A stretch of 64,000 nt of DNA from Pseudomonas graminis (GTDB taxonomy: Bacteria > Pseudomonadota > Gammaproteobacteria > Pseudomonadales > Pseudomonadaceae), in contig NZ_MDEN01000065.1 of the NCBI RefSeq assembly GCF_001705435.1, positions 248,001 through 312,000 on the forward strand, read 5' to 3'. The notes below the pieces were generated by a model. It saw only the letters and a program-made list of their open reading frames with translations, was not told the origin of the DNA and ran no database searches. The stretch's first letter is position 1. Each line of letters opens with the position of its first letter. Made by a program: the position numbers and the translations under genes. Shown piece by piece: positions 22,705-29,838 of the stretch.

Positions 22705-22983
22705 ATGGCGAAGCAAAAGACGTTCACCCAAAAAGAGTTGGAAGCGGCCCGCCAGAAACTGGCGGAGCTTCCAGATCTGAGCCAGGACAAGCTGAGCCAG
22801 GCGGAAGTGCTGCAAACACTGAAAGCGGAAATCGTTGCGCTGTGTACGACGAAGGGGTACACAGTCAGCGAGGTTAAGCAAGCACTCGCGGATGTAGGCT
22901 TGAACGTGAGCGCTAAAGAAATCACTGAACTCACAACCTCACGTAAACGCGCTGCCCCTCGCGCTAAAGCACAAACGGCTTAA
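22705..22983 (+). CDS. Small mobilisation-region protein (MobC-like annotation in relatives)
   Basis: 92 residues, basic at both ends and helical in between (MAKQKTFTQKELEAARQKLAELPDLSQDKLSQAEVLQTLKAEIVALCTTKGYTVSEVKQALADVGLNVSAKEITELTTSRKRAA). I recall very similar small proteins next to oriT on Pseudomonas and Xanthomonas plasmids, often labelled MobC or hypothetical. The KGYTVSEVKQALADVGLNVSAKEI segment looks like a helix-turn-helix. It is followed by a clean terminator at 23012-23036. Role in mobilisation is by location. Confidence 0.65.
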   Translation: MAKQKTFTQKELEAARQKLAELPDLSQDKLSQAEVLQTLKAEIVALCTTKGYTVSEVKQALADVGLNVSAKEITELTTSRKRAAPRAKAQTA

Positions 22984-23011
22984 CGTTCGTCCGCGTTGAA
23001 CATGAGCAAAA

Positions 23012-23036
23012 AAAAGCCCCACATCGTGGGGCTTTT
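23012..23036 (+). terminator. Intrinsic terminator after the 22705-22983 gene
   Basis: AAAAGCCCCAC-ATC-GTGGGGCTTTT: 11-bp arms with a three-base loop. Probably bidirectional, serving the convergent 23057-23245 gene as well. Confidence 0.88.
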
Positions 23037-23056
23037 AGGTTTTTCACTTTACGTGG

Positions 23057-23245
23057 CTAGTGCACTGCAAGATCGATCTGTCTCGACTCACCTTTGCTAT
23101 TCGTTACCACAAACGTGCAGGCCGTATCGGGCTCACCTGCTGCAATTCGCTCTTGAAAATATCGCTCCGCTACTTCCTGGGCGGCGGCTTTGTGGTCGCC
23201 TGGATTTTCGCTATACATGGTCCAGGTAACGATATAGGGGCCCAT
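23057..23245 (-). CDS. Small hypothetical plasmid protein (62 aa)
   Basis: Strong GGAGGAG before the ATG. Sequence MGPYIVTWTMYSENPGDHKAAAQEVAERYFQERIAAGEPDTACTFVVTNSKGESRQIDL suggests a small alpha/beta protein. The pattern MG.YIVTW...A..EA...........A..F.V....GE...IDL is one I associate with small conserved plasmid proteins next to DUF932 genes; function unknown. Confidence 0.65.
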   Translation of the reverse strand: MGPYIVTWTMYSENPGDHKAAAQEVAERYFQERIAAGEPDTACTFVVTNSKGESRQIDLAVH

Positions 23246-23302
23246 GGTGTTCTCCTCCGTTAGGGTGTGGTGTGCCCGGACAGATCATGTCCGGGCTTGA
23301 GA

Positions 23303-24139
23303 TTAGGCGGCGAGCTGTCGGCTTTGCAGAGCCTGTGCCAGCACCCACAGTGCGCGATTCAATTTCACATCCTGATCAATGCCGTTAACTGCCCGCGTTG
23401 TTGTGCGTCGGCCTTGTTTGTTGCGCCCGGTCAAACCGCCTTTGATGGTGTTTTCCTGGACTCGGTTGAAGGTGGTCCAAAGGTCACTGCTACGGTCCTC
23501 CCGACGGCGTGGCATGAGCAACTGTGACGGGGTAACCGGCGCGGGGCCTTCGGCCGGATCGTAGCGATAAGCCAGGGCAGCCATTGCAAAGGCTTCTTGC
23601 TCGTCCTGGTGCAATTGTTGATGCTTCATGTCATCGGTTATGTGATCGATCTGTTCGAAATGCTTTAATACTTCGAACGCGCCTTCAATCACGTCATGTA
23701 CCACATCACCACGGCCGCTATGGCGCACTTTCTGATCAGCAGCGACGTCCCCCAGTACAAGCCCGTTTGCACACACGAAACGGAATTTGCCGCCGATCAT
23801 CTGATAGCTGCTGCTGCCGTCGTGGCTGTTTAGCAGAATAATTTCATTGGCTTCCTGATCCAAAATTTGGCTCGCATGACGTAGGCGCAGCATGTGCTTG
23901 GTGTGCTCACGCTTGCCCTGGTCGCGTACACGCGTTTGGCAGGCCATGAATGGCTCGAAGCCTTCTGCACGCAGCGCATCGAGCACCTGAACAGTGGGAA
24001 TGTACAGGTAACGCTCCGACCGGCTGTCGTGCGCTTCTTCGGCGAAGATGGAAGGCACGTAGTGAGCGATCTGATCGTTGCTCAGTGCAACATCACTGCG
24101 AATCATGCACGGGTTACGGAAGTTGCTAGACATGCGCAT
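23303..24139 (-). CDS. DUF932-family plasmid protein
   Basis: 278 residues from the ATG at 24137-24139 (MRMSSNFRNPCMIRSD), with AGGAG upstream. Family features: YVPSIFAEEAHDSRSERYLYIPTVQVLDALRAEGFEPFMACQTRVRDQGKREHTKHMLRLRHA, EIILLNSHDGSSSYQMIGGKFRFVCANGLVLG, and the C-terminal WTTFNRVQENTIKGGL. Such proteins are common in plasmid leading regions and phages; some are annotated YfjQ/YubP-like; function unknown. Its place near oriT suggests early expression after transfer. Two smaller genes flank it. Confidence 0.85.
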   Translation of the reverse strand: MRMSSNFRNPCMIRSDVALSNDQIAHYVPSIFAEEAHDSRSERYLYIPTVQVLDALRAEGFEPFMACQTRVRDQGKREHTKHMLRLRHASQILDQEANEIILLNSHDGSSSYQMIGGKFRFVCANGLVLGDVAADQKVRHSGRGDVVHDVIEGAFEVLKHFEQIDHITDDMKHQQLHQDEQEAFAMAALAYRYDPAEGPAPVTPSQLLMPRRREDRSSDLWTTFNRVQENTIKGGLTGRNKQGRRTTTRAVNGIDQDVKLNRALWVLAQALQSRQLAA

Positions 24140-24184
24140 AAATTTCTCCTGGTGTAGCGCCCGATCTGTCGGGCGCAAGCGGGG

Positions 24185-24307
24185 TTAAGCGGCGACGCGG
24201 GTAGTGAATTTGTGTGCCTGGCGACTCAGTTTCAGCAGCTTTTTGCAGACCTCGACCTGACCGCTTGTGAAGCGCTTCATCAGCTGTTGCTTTGCTTGTC
24301 TGTTCAT
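24185..24307 (-). CDS. Very small basic protein (40 aa)
   Basis: ATG at 24305-24307 with GAG upstream, reading MNRQAKQQLMKRFTSGQVEV and ending KFTTRVAA. It is strongly basic. It lies 45 bp upstream of the DUF932 gene on the same strand, so probably in the same transcript. The only support is the reading frame and spacing. Confidence 0.4.
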   Translation of the reverse strand: MNRQAKQQLMKRFTSGQVEVCKKLLKLSRQAHKFTTRVAA

Positions 24308-24766
24308 TTCGTCTCACCTCTGTGCTGGCTTTGCTGAGTGCCTTTCGCCGATGCGCTTAGGTCGATCGGGCGCATAGGTGCGTGACAAGGGCGCGATGCG
24401 AGGCCGCAGCTAAGGGAGCGAAGCGAGTCTGAACGGGGGAGTGTCGCGGGCGCAGCCGAACCCTTGTCAGGTGCCGCGCTCGATCTACCGTCAAGCGCAC
24501 GGCGAAAGGTGCGCAGCAAAGCCTGCAGGTGATACGGGAGGTATAGGCAGCGACGGCAAGCGGAGCGCGCAGGCCGAGAGGCCGGAGGCGTTAGAGCCGG
24601 CTTGCCGGCGAGGATTGAAGCCCGAAGGGGCGAGACGGGCCGGCTTCATGGCCTGGCTCGATGCGCAGCACGAAAGCCCGGCCCTGAGCGCAGCGAAGGG
24701 AACGCACGTCAGAGGTTGTCAGCGGTCGAGCCGCACCGAGGCTGAAACAGCCAGGGCACTCCTCTC
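24308..24766. other. GC-rich, highly structured non-coding stretch in the leading region
   Basis: About 460 bp with many short inverted repeats and no convincing gene. The most notable is TGACAAGGG (24383-24391) paired with CCCTTGTCA (24461-24469), enclosing a 69-nt folded interior, followed by hairpin-prone blocks such as GAGGCCGGAGGC and GCCGGCTTGCCGGC (about 24570-24620). It could be a structured RNA, a single-strand promoter (Frpo-like) or a spacer. Frames through it on either strand look like composition artefacts. Confidence 0.45.
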
Positions 24767-25183
24767 CTATTGCGATCGAGCAGATCTGAGTGATTGAGCC
24801 AAAGCCAGAACGTCACCAGCTGCTGCAGGAGGAAGCCAGGCTTCAACCTTGACCCAATCAGGCGGCAGGTCCGTCAGGCGCGCCCGGATGCGTGCCATGA
24901 GCCTGTGAACCACCTGCCGCGTCAATCCAGTCTCCAAGGCAGCTTCAGACACACTGGCACCCATGACCAGGACAAGCCTGGCAGCACTTATTGAACGATC
25001 TGAGAACGATCGACGTCGAGTCTGGCCCGCAAGCACGGCCATGACTCGCTCAAATTCGTCCGCGGTCATCAGGGCGCAGGGTGAAATAGGACTGATCATC
25101 CTGATCAACTGCGCGATCTGGGCGTTGTTGTAGTTCTGGATGATGTGTGTTGCAAGACCAGGCAGGTCAGGATCGACAGGCAT
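24767..25183 (-). CDS. korA: KorA/TrfB-family plasmid regulator
   Basis: 138 residues. The C-terminal two thirds match the TrfB/KorA DNA-binding domain: LMTADEFERVMAVLAGQTRRRSFSDRSISAARLVLVMGASVSEAALETGLTRQVVHRLMARIRARLTDLPPDWVKVEAWLPPAAAGDVLALA, in which ASVSEAALETGLTRQVVHRL is the helix-turn-helix. KorA proteins are global repressors that co-ordinate replication, partition and transfer genes. No IncP-type KorA operator (GTTTAGCTAAAC) was seen, so its operator here is unknown. The N-terminal 40 residues are an extension. Confidence 0.8.
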   Translation of the reverse strand: MPVDPDLPGLATHIIQNYNNAQIAQLIRMISPISPCALMTADEFERVMAVLAGQTRRRSFSDRSISAARLVLVMGASVSEAALETGLTRQVVHRLMARIRARLTDLPPDWVKVEAWLPPAAAGDVLALAQSLRSARSQ

Positions 25184-25245
25184 AAAGCAGACCCAGGCTA
25201 AAAGAAGTCGAAACTACAGGAATCGCAACCACATGTAACCTGAAT

Positions 25246-25368
25246 CAAGCTGCAGTTTTGACATTGACCTCACCGTGCATGCCGCCCTGGGCGAGCGCGT
25301 TGATCAATCGATCCACGCTGAACAGGTCGACAGTCAAAGCCTTCTCATACACGGCCAGAAAGATGAGT
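25246..25368 (-). pseudogene. Remnant of an unidentified coding sequence
   Basis: After a TGA near 25366 the minus strand is open to a TGA at 25246-25248. It reads LIFLAVYEKALTVDLFSVDRLINALAQGGMHGEVNVKTAA, which has a normal protein-like composition but no proper start. It looks like the 3' end of a lost gene cut by insertion of the neighbouring toxin-antitoxin pair. Family not recognised. Confidence 0.35.
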
Positions 25369-25415
25369 CACCGGCGAGCGAGGAAGGCGCTCAAAGGGTT
25401 CAAGCGAGGGATGCC

Positions 25416-25700
25416 TCAGTGCGCTGACAGCTCACGGAAAAATTCAGGATTTGCCTTCACCGTAGCAAGCACCTTGGCGGCAAGGCCCGTAGGATTACGC
25501 CGTCCATTTTCCCAGCTTTTCACCGTATCAATACTAGTGCCCAACACCTTTGCCATCTCACCCTGGGTAACATTCAACTGGGCTCGAATAGCTTTCACAT
25601 CGGCCAGCTCGCATCGAGTTCGCCGAGCAGCCGGCTTAACACCGTTCTGGATATCCACGGCTTCTTCAAGAGAGGCCTTTAACTCATTAAAAAAACTCAT
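25416..25700 (-). CDS. higA: HigA/NadS-type antitoxin (XRE HTH)
   Basis: 94 residues: an N-terminal tail (MSFFNELKASLEEAVDIQNG) typical of NadS-like antitoxins, then a helix-turn-helix LADVKAIRAQLNVTQGEMAKVLGTSIDTVKSWENGRRNPTGLAAKVLATVKANPEFF. It starts one base after the toxin stop with a GAGG site. It neutralises the toxin encoded just upstream and represses the operon with it. Confidence 0.88.
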   Translation of the reverse strand: MSFFNELKASLEEAVDIQNGVKPAARRTRCELADVKAIRAQLNVTQGEMAKVLGTSIDTVKSWENGRRNPTGLAAKVLATVKANPEFFRELSAH

Positions 25701-25701
25701 A

Positions 25702-26034
25702 TCACACCTCTTTTTTCAGCTTTTGAGTGAGCAGCTTCAGCTCTGCTTTTTCGGCGTCAGTCAGACTGTCTTTGGTGCTTTTCGGGTATGCCATCACCAG
25801 GTAGATCACCTCAGGTGTAGCCAAAAAGTAGATCACTCTCGCACTGCCGCTCTTGCCCTGGTTACCCGTCGCCATGCGTACTTTGCGGAGCCCACCTGTG
25901 TTCGTGATCAGATCACCTTTATCCGGCGACTCGATTAATATCGCCTGCAGGCTTCGCAGTTCATCATCTGTTGCGAGAGCCTTGATCTGGCGTGTAAACA
26001 TCGAGGTTTCGATGAATTCAATTGCGTTGCTCAC
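25702..26034 (-). CDS. higB: RelE/HigB-type toxin
   Basis: 110 residues from a GTG start with AGGA upstream. Characteristic pattern: FTRQIKALATDDELRSLQAILIESPDKGDLITNTGGLRKVRMATGNQGKSGSARVIYFLATPEVIYLVMAYPKSTKDSLTDAEKAELKLLTQKLK. The GGLRKVR, GKSGGxRVIY and YxKxxKxxLTxAE blocks are those of the HigB2/RelE group, ribosome-dependent mRNA endonucleases. Toxin-first order is typical of higBA. It serves plasmid stabilisation. Confidence 0.9.
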   Translation of the reverse strand: MSNAIEFIETSMFTRQIKALATDDELRSLQAILIESPDKGDLITNTGGLRKVRMATGNQGKSGSARVIYFLATPEVIYLVMAYPKSTKDSLTDAEKAELKLLTQKLKKEV

Positions 26035-26057
26035 AGATGCTATCCTTGTCTATAGGA

Positions 26058-26068
26058 GTACATAGTAC
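26058..26068 (-). promoter_or_regulatory. GTAC-ATA-GTAC dyad upstream of higB
   Basis: Short inverted repeat 24 bp upstream of the toxin start, overlapping -10-like TACTAT/TATAGA strings on the minus strand. Likely HigA operator. Confidence 0.5.
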
Positions 26069-26295
26069 ACCATAAGCAAGGGCCAGCATAGGTCAGCAGA
26101 GTCACCGGACCAAGCACAAACCAAGCGCCGGCCTGACACCGCAGTCAAATGGGAAGATCGCAGCATTGGCTCTCGGTAGGAAGCGGCAGCTAGGCTGCAG
26201 GGCGCTATGTAACAGCCACCGTTAGAGTACGCTGGACCCTGAGGTAAGGCTTGTGCGCCGAGAGCTTCCATCTACTTCACAACGGACCGGACTCT

Positions 26296-27294
26296 ATGTC
26301 GAGCAAAGACCTAGAAGCAAAAAAAAGACACCATTACGTCTGGGCGAATTATCTAGCGCGCTGGGGCAGCGGTACGAAAAACGTTTTCTATTCTACGAAA
26401 ACGGGAAAAATTGCTCACGACAGCATGCGTGGAATAGTTGTTGATGACTATTTCTATAAGGTCACTACGCTTACGAGCAAGCATGTCGAGTTGATTAAAA
26501 GCTATTCACGTCAGAGCCCTGATCATCTCCAACACCACCACATGTCTTACCTAACCGACTTCCTGAAGATGCAGGAAGCCGAGGCCATTTACCGTAAGTC
26601 TGGCATTCAGAATGATGAGGCAGAGCTTCACCTTCATGCGCTGAAATGCAACCTACTGGAAAACCTCCACGCATCTCACGAGAAAATGGCAATCCCCCTG
26701 CTGGCCGCGCTTGCTGATGAGCAACTCGACGTACTACAGGATCAGCAGCGCATGATCGAATTCATGGCGTTCTTCGGTCACCAGATCTCCCGCACGAAGC
26801 CTTTCCGCGATGGCGCGCTGCAGGCTCAGCCTCGCAGGAATTCTCAAGAGATTGAAGTTGCCGAAATGATGGCTCATGCCTGGTGGTTCCTAAGCTACAT
26901 GTTTGGCATGAGCATTGGGCTAAGCCTGTTTACAAATCGACACAACGCCAAGCACGCATTGTTGATAAATGATACAGGGGTACCGTTCATCACGTCCGAC
27001 CACCCTGTCGTAAACGTCCATTCCTGTGTTTCAACTACCAAATTCGAAGCGCCCGAACATGCGGACCTCTATTACCCCCTGTCGCCCCGAATTGCCTACA
27101 TCATCTGCGATTCTGAGCGATTTGCACGAGGCAAAAATGACGTTGATGAGGCCACTGTTGTGGAGTTCAACGTCAAAGTCGCGAGCCAAGCCATGGTGCA
27201 TATCATCGGCAACACCGAGGCAGCTATCCGTCCATTCCAAAAACACATCGCTAGTCGATACAGGCGTTCCTATGATCGCCGTGGTACAACGTAA
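26296..27294 (+). CDS. DUF4238 protein
   Basis: 332 residues from the ATG at 26296 (MSSKDLEAKKRHHYVWANYLARWG). DUF4238 features are KRHHYVWANYLARW near the N-terminus, a helical middle, and GVPFITSDHPVVNV followed by YYPLSPRIAYIICD near the C-terminus. The conserved His-His and TSDxPV motifs suggest an enzymatic core, but no activity is established to my knowledge; members are frequent in accessory and defence-rich regions. It converges with the 27323-28516 gene, the two stops being 29 bp apart. Confidence 0.75.
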   Translation: MSSKDLEAKKRHHYVWANYLARWGSGTKNVFYSTKTGKIAHDSMRGIVVDDYFYKVTTLTSKHVELIKSYSRQSPDHLQHHHMSYLTDFLKMQEAEAIYRKSGIQNDEAELHLHALKCNLLENLHASHEKMAIPLLAALADEQLDVLQDQQRMIEFMAFFGHQISRTKPFRDGALQAQPRRNSQEIEVAEMMAHAWWFLSYMFGMSIGLSLFTNRHNAKHALLINDTGVPFITSDHPVVNVHSCVSTTKFEAPEHADLYYPLSPRIAYIICDSERFARGKNDVDEATVVEFNVKVASQAMVHIIGNTEAAIRPFQKHIASRYRRSYDRRGTT

Positions 27295-27322
27295 CTGATG
27301 ACATCTAACCTCAATACTGGAG

Positions 27323-28516
27323 CTATTTGGGTAGGTGGGTATCTGTAAATAATCTCTTGAAATCGCCTTCGACAAAGTGGTTCGGCTTCCATCCACCAAC
27401 TATTTTATCGAGCAGGAACGTATCGGCAGCCCCTAATGCCAATCCTGCTGCGGTCCCAAGCCCTCCAGCTCCGAGTAAATCAATGCCCATACCAGCGGCG
27501 GTAAAGCAGGCCCATCTAGATGTCTTAAGTGGCAACTTTTCAAACTTTGAACCCTTAACAACCTCTTGGTAATATGCTCTTTTGAGGTCTTTGTCATCTG
27601 GAACACCTGCCACCCACTGCCTAAACTTATCTGCCACCTCTAGCAAGCTTAATACATCGTAGAACGAAACCCGGCCTGTATTTACAGCTTCTCGAATTGC
27701 ATATGTGTTTTCGAGCGTCAGCTCTAAAAAATCGCCTACATGCTTCTGCCCACCAGCACTTCTACTTAATACCCCATCTAGTGCGTGTAGCCCAAGAGCT
27801 GCTTCCAGAGCGCTGGTGGATACTTCCGAGTCGAACGCGGCGCCATAGAATGCAGATGTATAAGCACTCTGCAGCTTACCGACGATGTATGCCGAAGTTA
27901 ATACTGAATCGTTTGATGCTGTTCTCAAATTGTACGAGATATTAGCTTTTACGAAGTCAATGTTAGTGTCGACAGTGAAGGTTTTCGAATTCTGTAGACT
28001 GATTTTGAACCGAAAATCTCCGATGTGCTCGTACTCCGGAGCAAGGTAGCGAATCATGGTTGCGACTGCAGACTCCGTGCTGCCGTTTGCCGCAAGGGCC
28101 TGAATCAACGATTCTTGGCCGAAACTATCGTGTTCGAATTTTCTAATTAATCTGCCGAATTTATACCCTGCGATCCGCGTTTGCGGGGAGCTTGCGGCTT
28201 CTCTAAAAATCTGTACTGCTTTATCTTGGTACGAGATACCGGCTAGACTGAACCTAACTAGGTCATGAACCTCCCCTCGATAGGTACTCTCAGTTCTAAC
28301 ACCGAGATTCTCATGAGTGTAGTAAAATTCAATACGCCCTGACTCTATTAATTCTAAAAGAATTAACGGGGGTATTTTCCTAACAAGATACCTAACGACT
28401 CCGGCGTCACCTAAAATCCTTACTTTCCCGTAGAAGACTAGGCTTTCAGCAAGTGCTCCGATGTCGACAACTTGATCTATTCTGCCCGAATTTTTGAATA
28501 AGATACTATCTAGCAT
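27323..28516 (-). CDS. Unknown 397-residue protein with a glycine/alanine-rich hydrophobic C-terminal segment
   Basis: Start at ATG 28514-28516 (MLDSILFKNSGRIDQVVDIGAL), chosen because GAGG lies seven bases upstream. The N-terminal half is mixed alpha/beta (VFYGKVRILGDAGVVRYLVRKIPPLILLELIESGRIEFYYT...). Near the C-terminus CFTAAGMGIDLLGAGGLGTAAGLALGAADTFLLDKI could insert in a membrane. I do not recognise any family. Base composition is clearly lower in GC than the flanking copper genes, a sign of separate origin. Location beside DUF4238 and a toxin-antitoxin pair suggests a defence-type gene, but this is only context. Confidence 0.6.
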   Translation of the reverse strand: MLDSILFKNSGRIDQVVDIGALAESLVFYGKVRILGDAGVVRYLVRKIPPLILLELIESGRIEFYYTHENLGVRTESTYRGEVHDLVRFSLAGISYQDKAVQIFREAASSPQTRIAGYKFGRLIRKFEHDSFGQESLIQALAANGSTESAVATMIRYLAPEYEHIGDFRFKISLQNSKTFTVDTNIDFVKANISYNLRTASNDSVLTSAYIVGKLQSAYTSAFYGAAFDSEVSTSALEAALGLHALDGVLSRSAGGQKHVGDFLELTLENTYAIREAVNTGRVSFYDVLSLLEVADKFRQWVAGVPDDKDLKRAYYQEVVKGSKFEKLPLKTSRWACFTAAGMGIDLLGAGGLGTAAGLALGAADTFLLDKIVGGWKPNHFVEGDFKRLFTDTHLPK

Positions 28517-28740
28517 GAAGCACCTCTTTGGTGACATTAAGCTGTGTCATGCTATCTGTTTATCCTGAAAAATACTCTTTGTCAGCGCTCGTACCTTCAT
28601 ATGCAAATCAAAACGTCACCACATGTATCCTCTATATGGTGTAAATTTTGGAAATACGAGCGATTGCACGGCATGCGAACAGCTCGACTACTACGGCGAT
28701 GAAGATCCCCCATGAGCCGGGCCTGCGTAACAGACCACCA

Positions 28741-28769
28741 AAAAACCGCCCTTACCCGGCGTTTTTTTT
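28741..28769 (+). terminator. Terminator-like hairpin
   Basis: AAAAACCGCC, 7-nt loop, GGCGTTTTTTTT: short GC stem with A and T runs on either side and one bulge. It could terminate transcription from either side at the island boundary. Confidence 0.55.
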
Positions 28770-28938
28770 CGTCCGCGGGTGTCCCTAGCCATAGCAATAG
28801 AGGACTTAGTACACGCAGGTACACCGCCGGCCATTGGCAGGTGCCGCCGGCCGGGGCGAACTCCATATGCAGGCATTCAAAGGGCTACATGTCACCACTA
28901 TCCTCGAAAAAGATTTTCGATCCATGTGATAAGCGTTA

Positions 28939-28966
28939 GCTAATGATAAAATAGGTTATTTTTTAA
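28939..28966. other. Left Xer-like core recombination site (candidate att)
   Basis: An 11-6-11 layout: arms GCTAATGATAA and TTATTTTTTAA around spacer AATAGG. The inner 16 bp (28944-28959) match the right site at 60076-60091 in 15 of 16 positions. Outer arm bases differ, and this site is less symmetrical than the right one. Recombination between the two would delimit a 31-kb segment holding all copper genes. Confidence 0.45.
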
Positions 28967-29032
28967 AAGAGCTTGATAGCCTCGTTACGTATCAACTCTT
29001 AGTCTTGCCAGCTTGCGTTAGATTCTCCCTTC

Positions 29033-29043
29033 TTATCACCAAT
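29033..29043. other. Extra copy of recombinase arm TTATCACCAAT
   Basis: An exact 11-bp match to the right arm of the core site at 60088-60098, about 70 bp from the left core site. Possible accessory binding site. Confidence 0.35.
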
Positions 29044-29168
29044 CCACGGTGGGATGGCGGCATAAGAAACATACTCATCACCTGCCAGCGGTATCGACCA
29101 CGATGCTGGCCTGATGGAGCTGGAACGCTCGCTCACCTGTACGGGGTGTTTGCGCGCTAGAACGCAAC

Positions 29169-29184
29169 CTTACAGAAATGTAAT
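29169..29184 (+). promoter_or_regulatory. cop box (CTTACAGAAATGTAAT) upstream of the copper-storage gene
   Basis: Perfect TTACA-N4-TGTAA dyad, 100 bp before the ATG of the 29284 gene. Same box as upstream of copR. Predicted CopR site. Confidence 0.75.
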
Positions 29185-29283
29185 AAAAATAAAGAAACCG
29201 CCTCTTGGATGAGCAGGTCGAGATGATTTGACGGGGTTTTCCTCCGTCAAGTCGCAATCGACCTGTCCACTAGGAGATGCCTG

Positions 29284-29610
29284 ATGAATCAGTCCTTCGA
29301 TAGCTGCATCGCAGCTTGTCTATCCTGCGCCGCTGCTTGCGATACCTGCGCTTCCGCCTGCTTGGGCGAAGATAACGTTAAAATGATGGCGCAATGCATC
29401 AAGCTTGACCTTGATTGTGCAGACCTTTGTCGCCTGGCAGCTGTTTTCATGGCACGAAATAGTCCGTTCGCAGCTCAGCTTTGTAAGCTATGTGCCCAAG
29501 CGTGCCGAGACTGCGCTGCTGAATGTTCCAGACATTCTCACGACCACTGCCAAGCGTGTGCCAGCGCTTGCAATCAGTGTGCTCATGAGTGCGAAGGAAT
29601 GGCCGCTTAA
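29284..29610 (+). CDS. Four-helix-bundle copper-storage protein (Csp3/DUF326-like, cytosolic)
   Basis: 108 residues with 19 cysteines arranged as CxxxC and CxxC along helices (C8, C12, C15, C19, C22, C26, C38, C45, C49, C67, C70, C74, C77, C81 and so on), plus a His-rich HSHDH segment. This is the pattern of Csp proteins, whose four-helix bundle stores many Cu(I) ions in its core. There is no signal peptide, so the cytosolic Csp3 type is expected. The ATG follows GGAG. A cop box lies 100 bp upstream. It buffers cytosolic copper alongside CopZ and the P1B ATPases. Confidence 0.9.
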   Translation: MNQSFDSCIAACLSCAAACDTCASACLGEDNVKMMAQCIKLDLDCADLCRLAAVFMARNSPFAAQLCKLCAQACRDCAAECSRHSHDHCQACASACNQCAHECEGMAA

Positions 29611-29838
29611 CGTGAAGCGAACCAATCTTCTTCCCATATTAGCTCGGCCCGAAACGAAAAAGAGCATTCGGCGGACCAGAGCCGCCGATGCGCTCCGCCG
29701 TTGGGGGAGCTTTGGTTTTCAACGTGAGCGTGGACCTTCCTGACTTCGAAGCCGCTCCAGTTAAGGCCAGAGCCACCACCACCCGACAGGGTTGTCCTGC
29801 CACCGTGCGTTCCAAATTCCTAGAAGGCTGGATAACGG

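Larger units (their letters stand above)
28517..29283. other. Boundary region between backbone and copper island, no gene
   Basis: 767 bp without a supported gene; the small frames at 28597-28876 lack start signals. It holds a terminator-like hairpin (28741-28769), an Xer-like core site (28939-28966), a single 11-bp arm copy (29033-29043) and a cop box (29169-29184). It marks the left edge of the metal island. Confidence 0.6.

Noticed and set aside
24441..24797. 118-aa plus-strand frame in the GC-rich leading region.
   Set aside because: No ribosome-binding site, strongly biased Ala/Arg/Gly content, and many inverted repeats; more likely structured non-coding DNA.
28597..28876. Two overlapping minus-strand frames (89 and 61 aa).
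   Set aside because: They span a terminator-like hairpin, have no ribosome-binding sites and no recognisable sequence.
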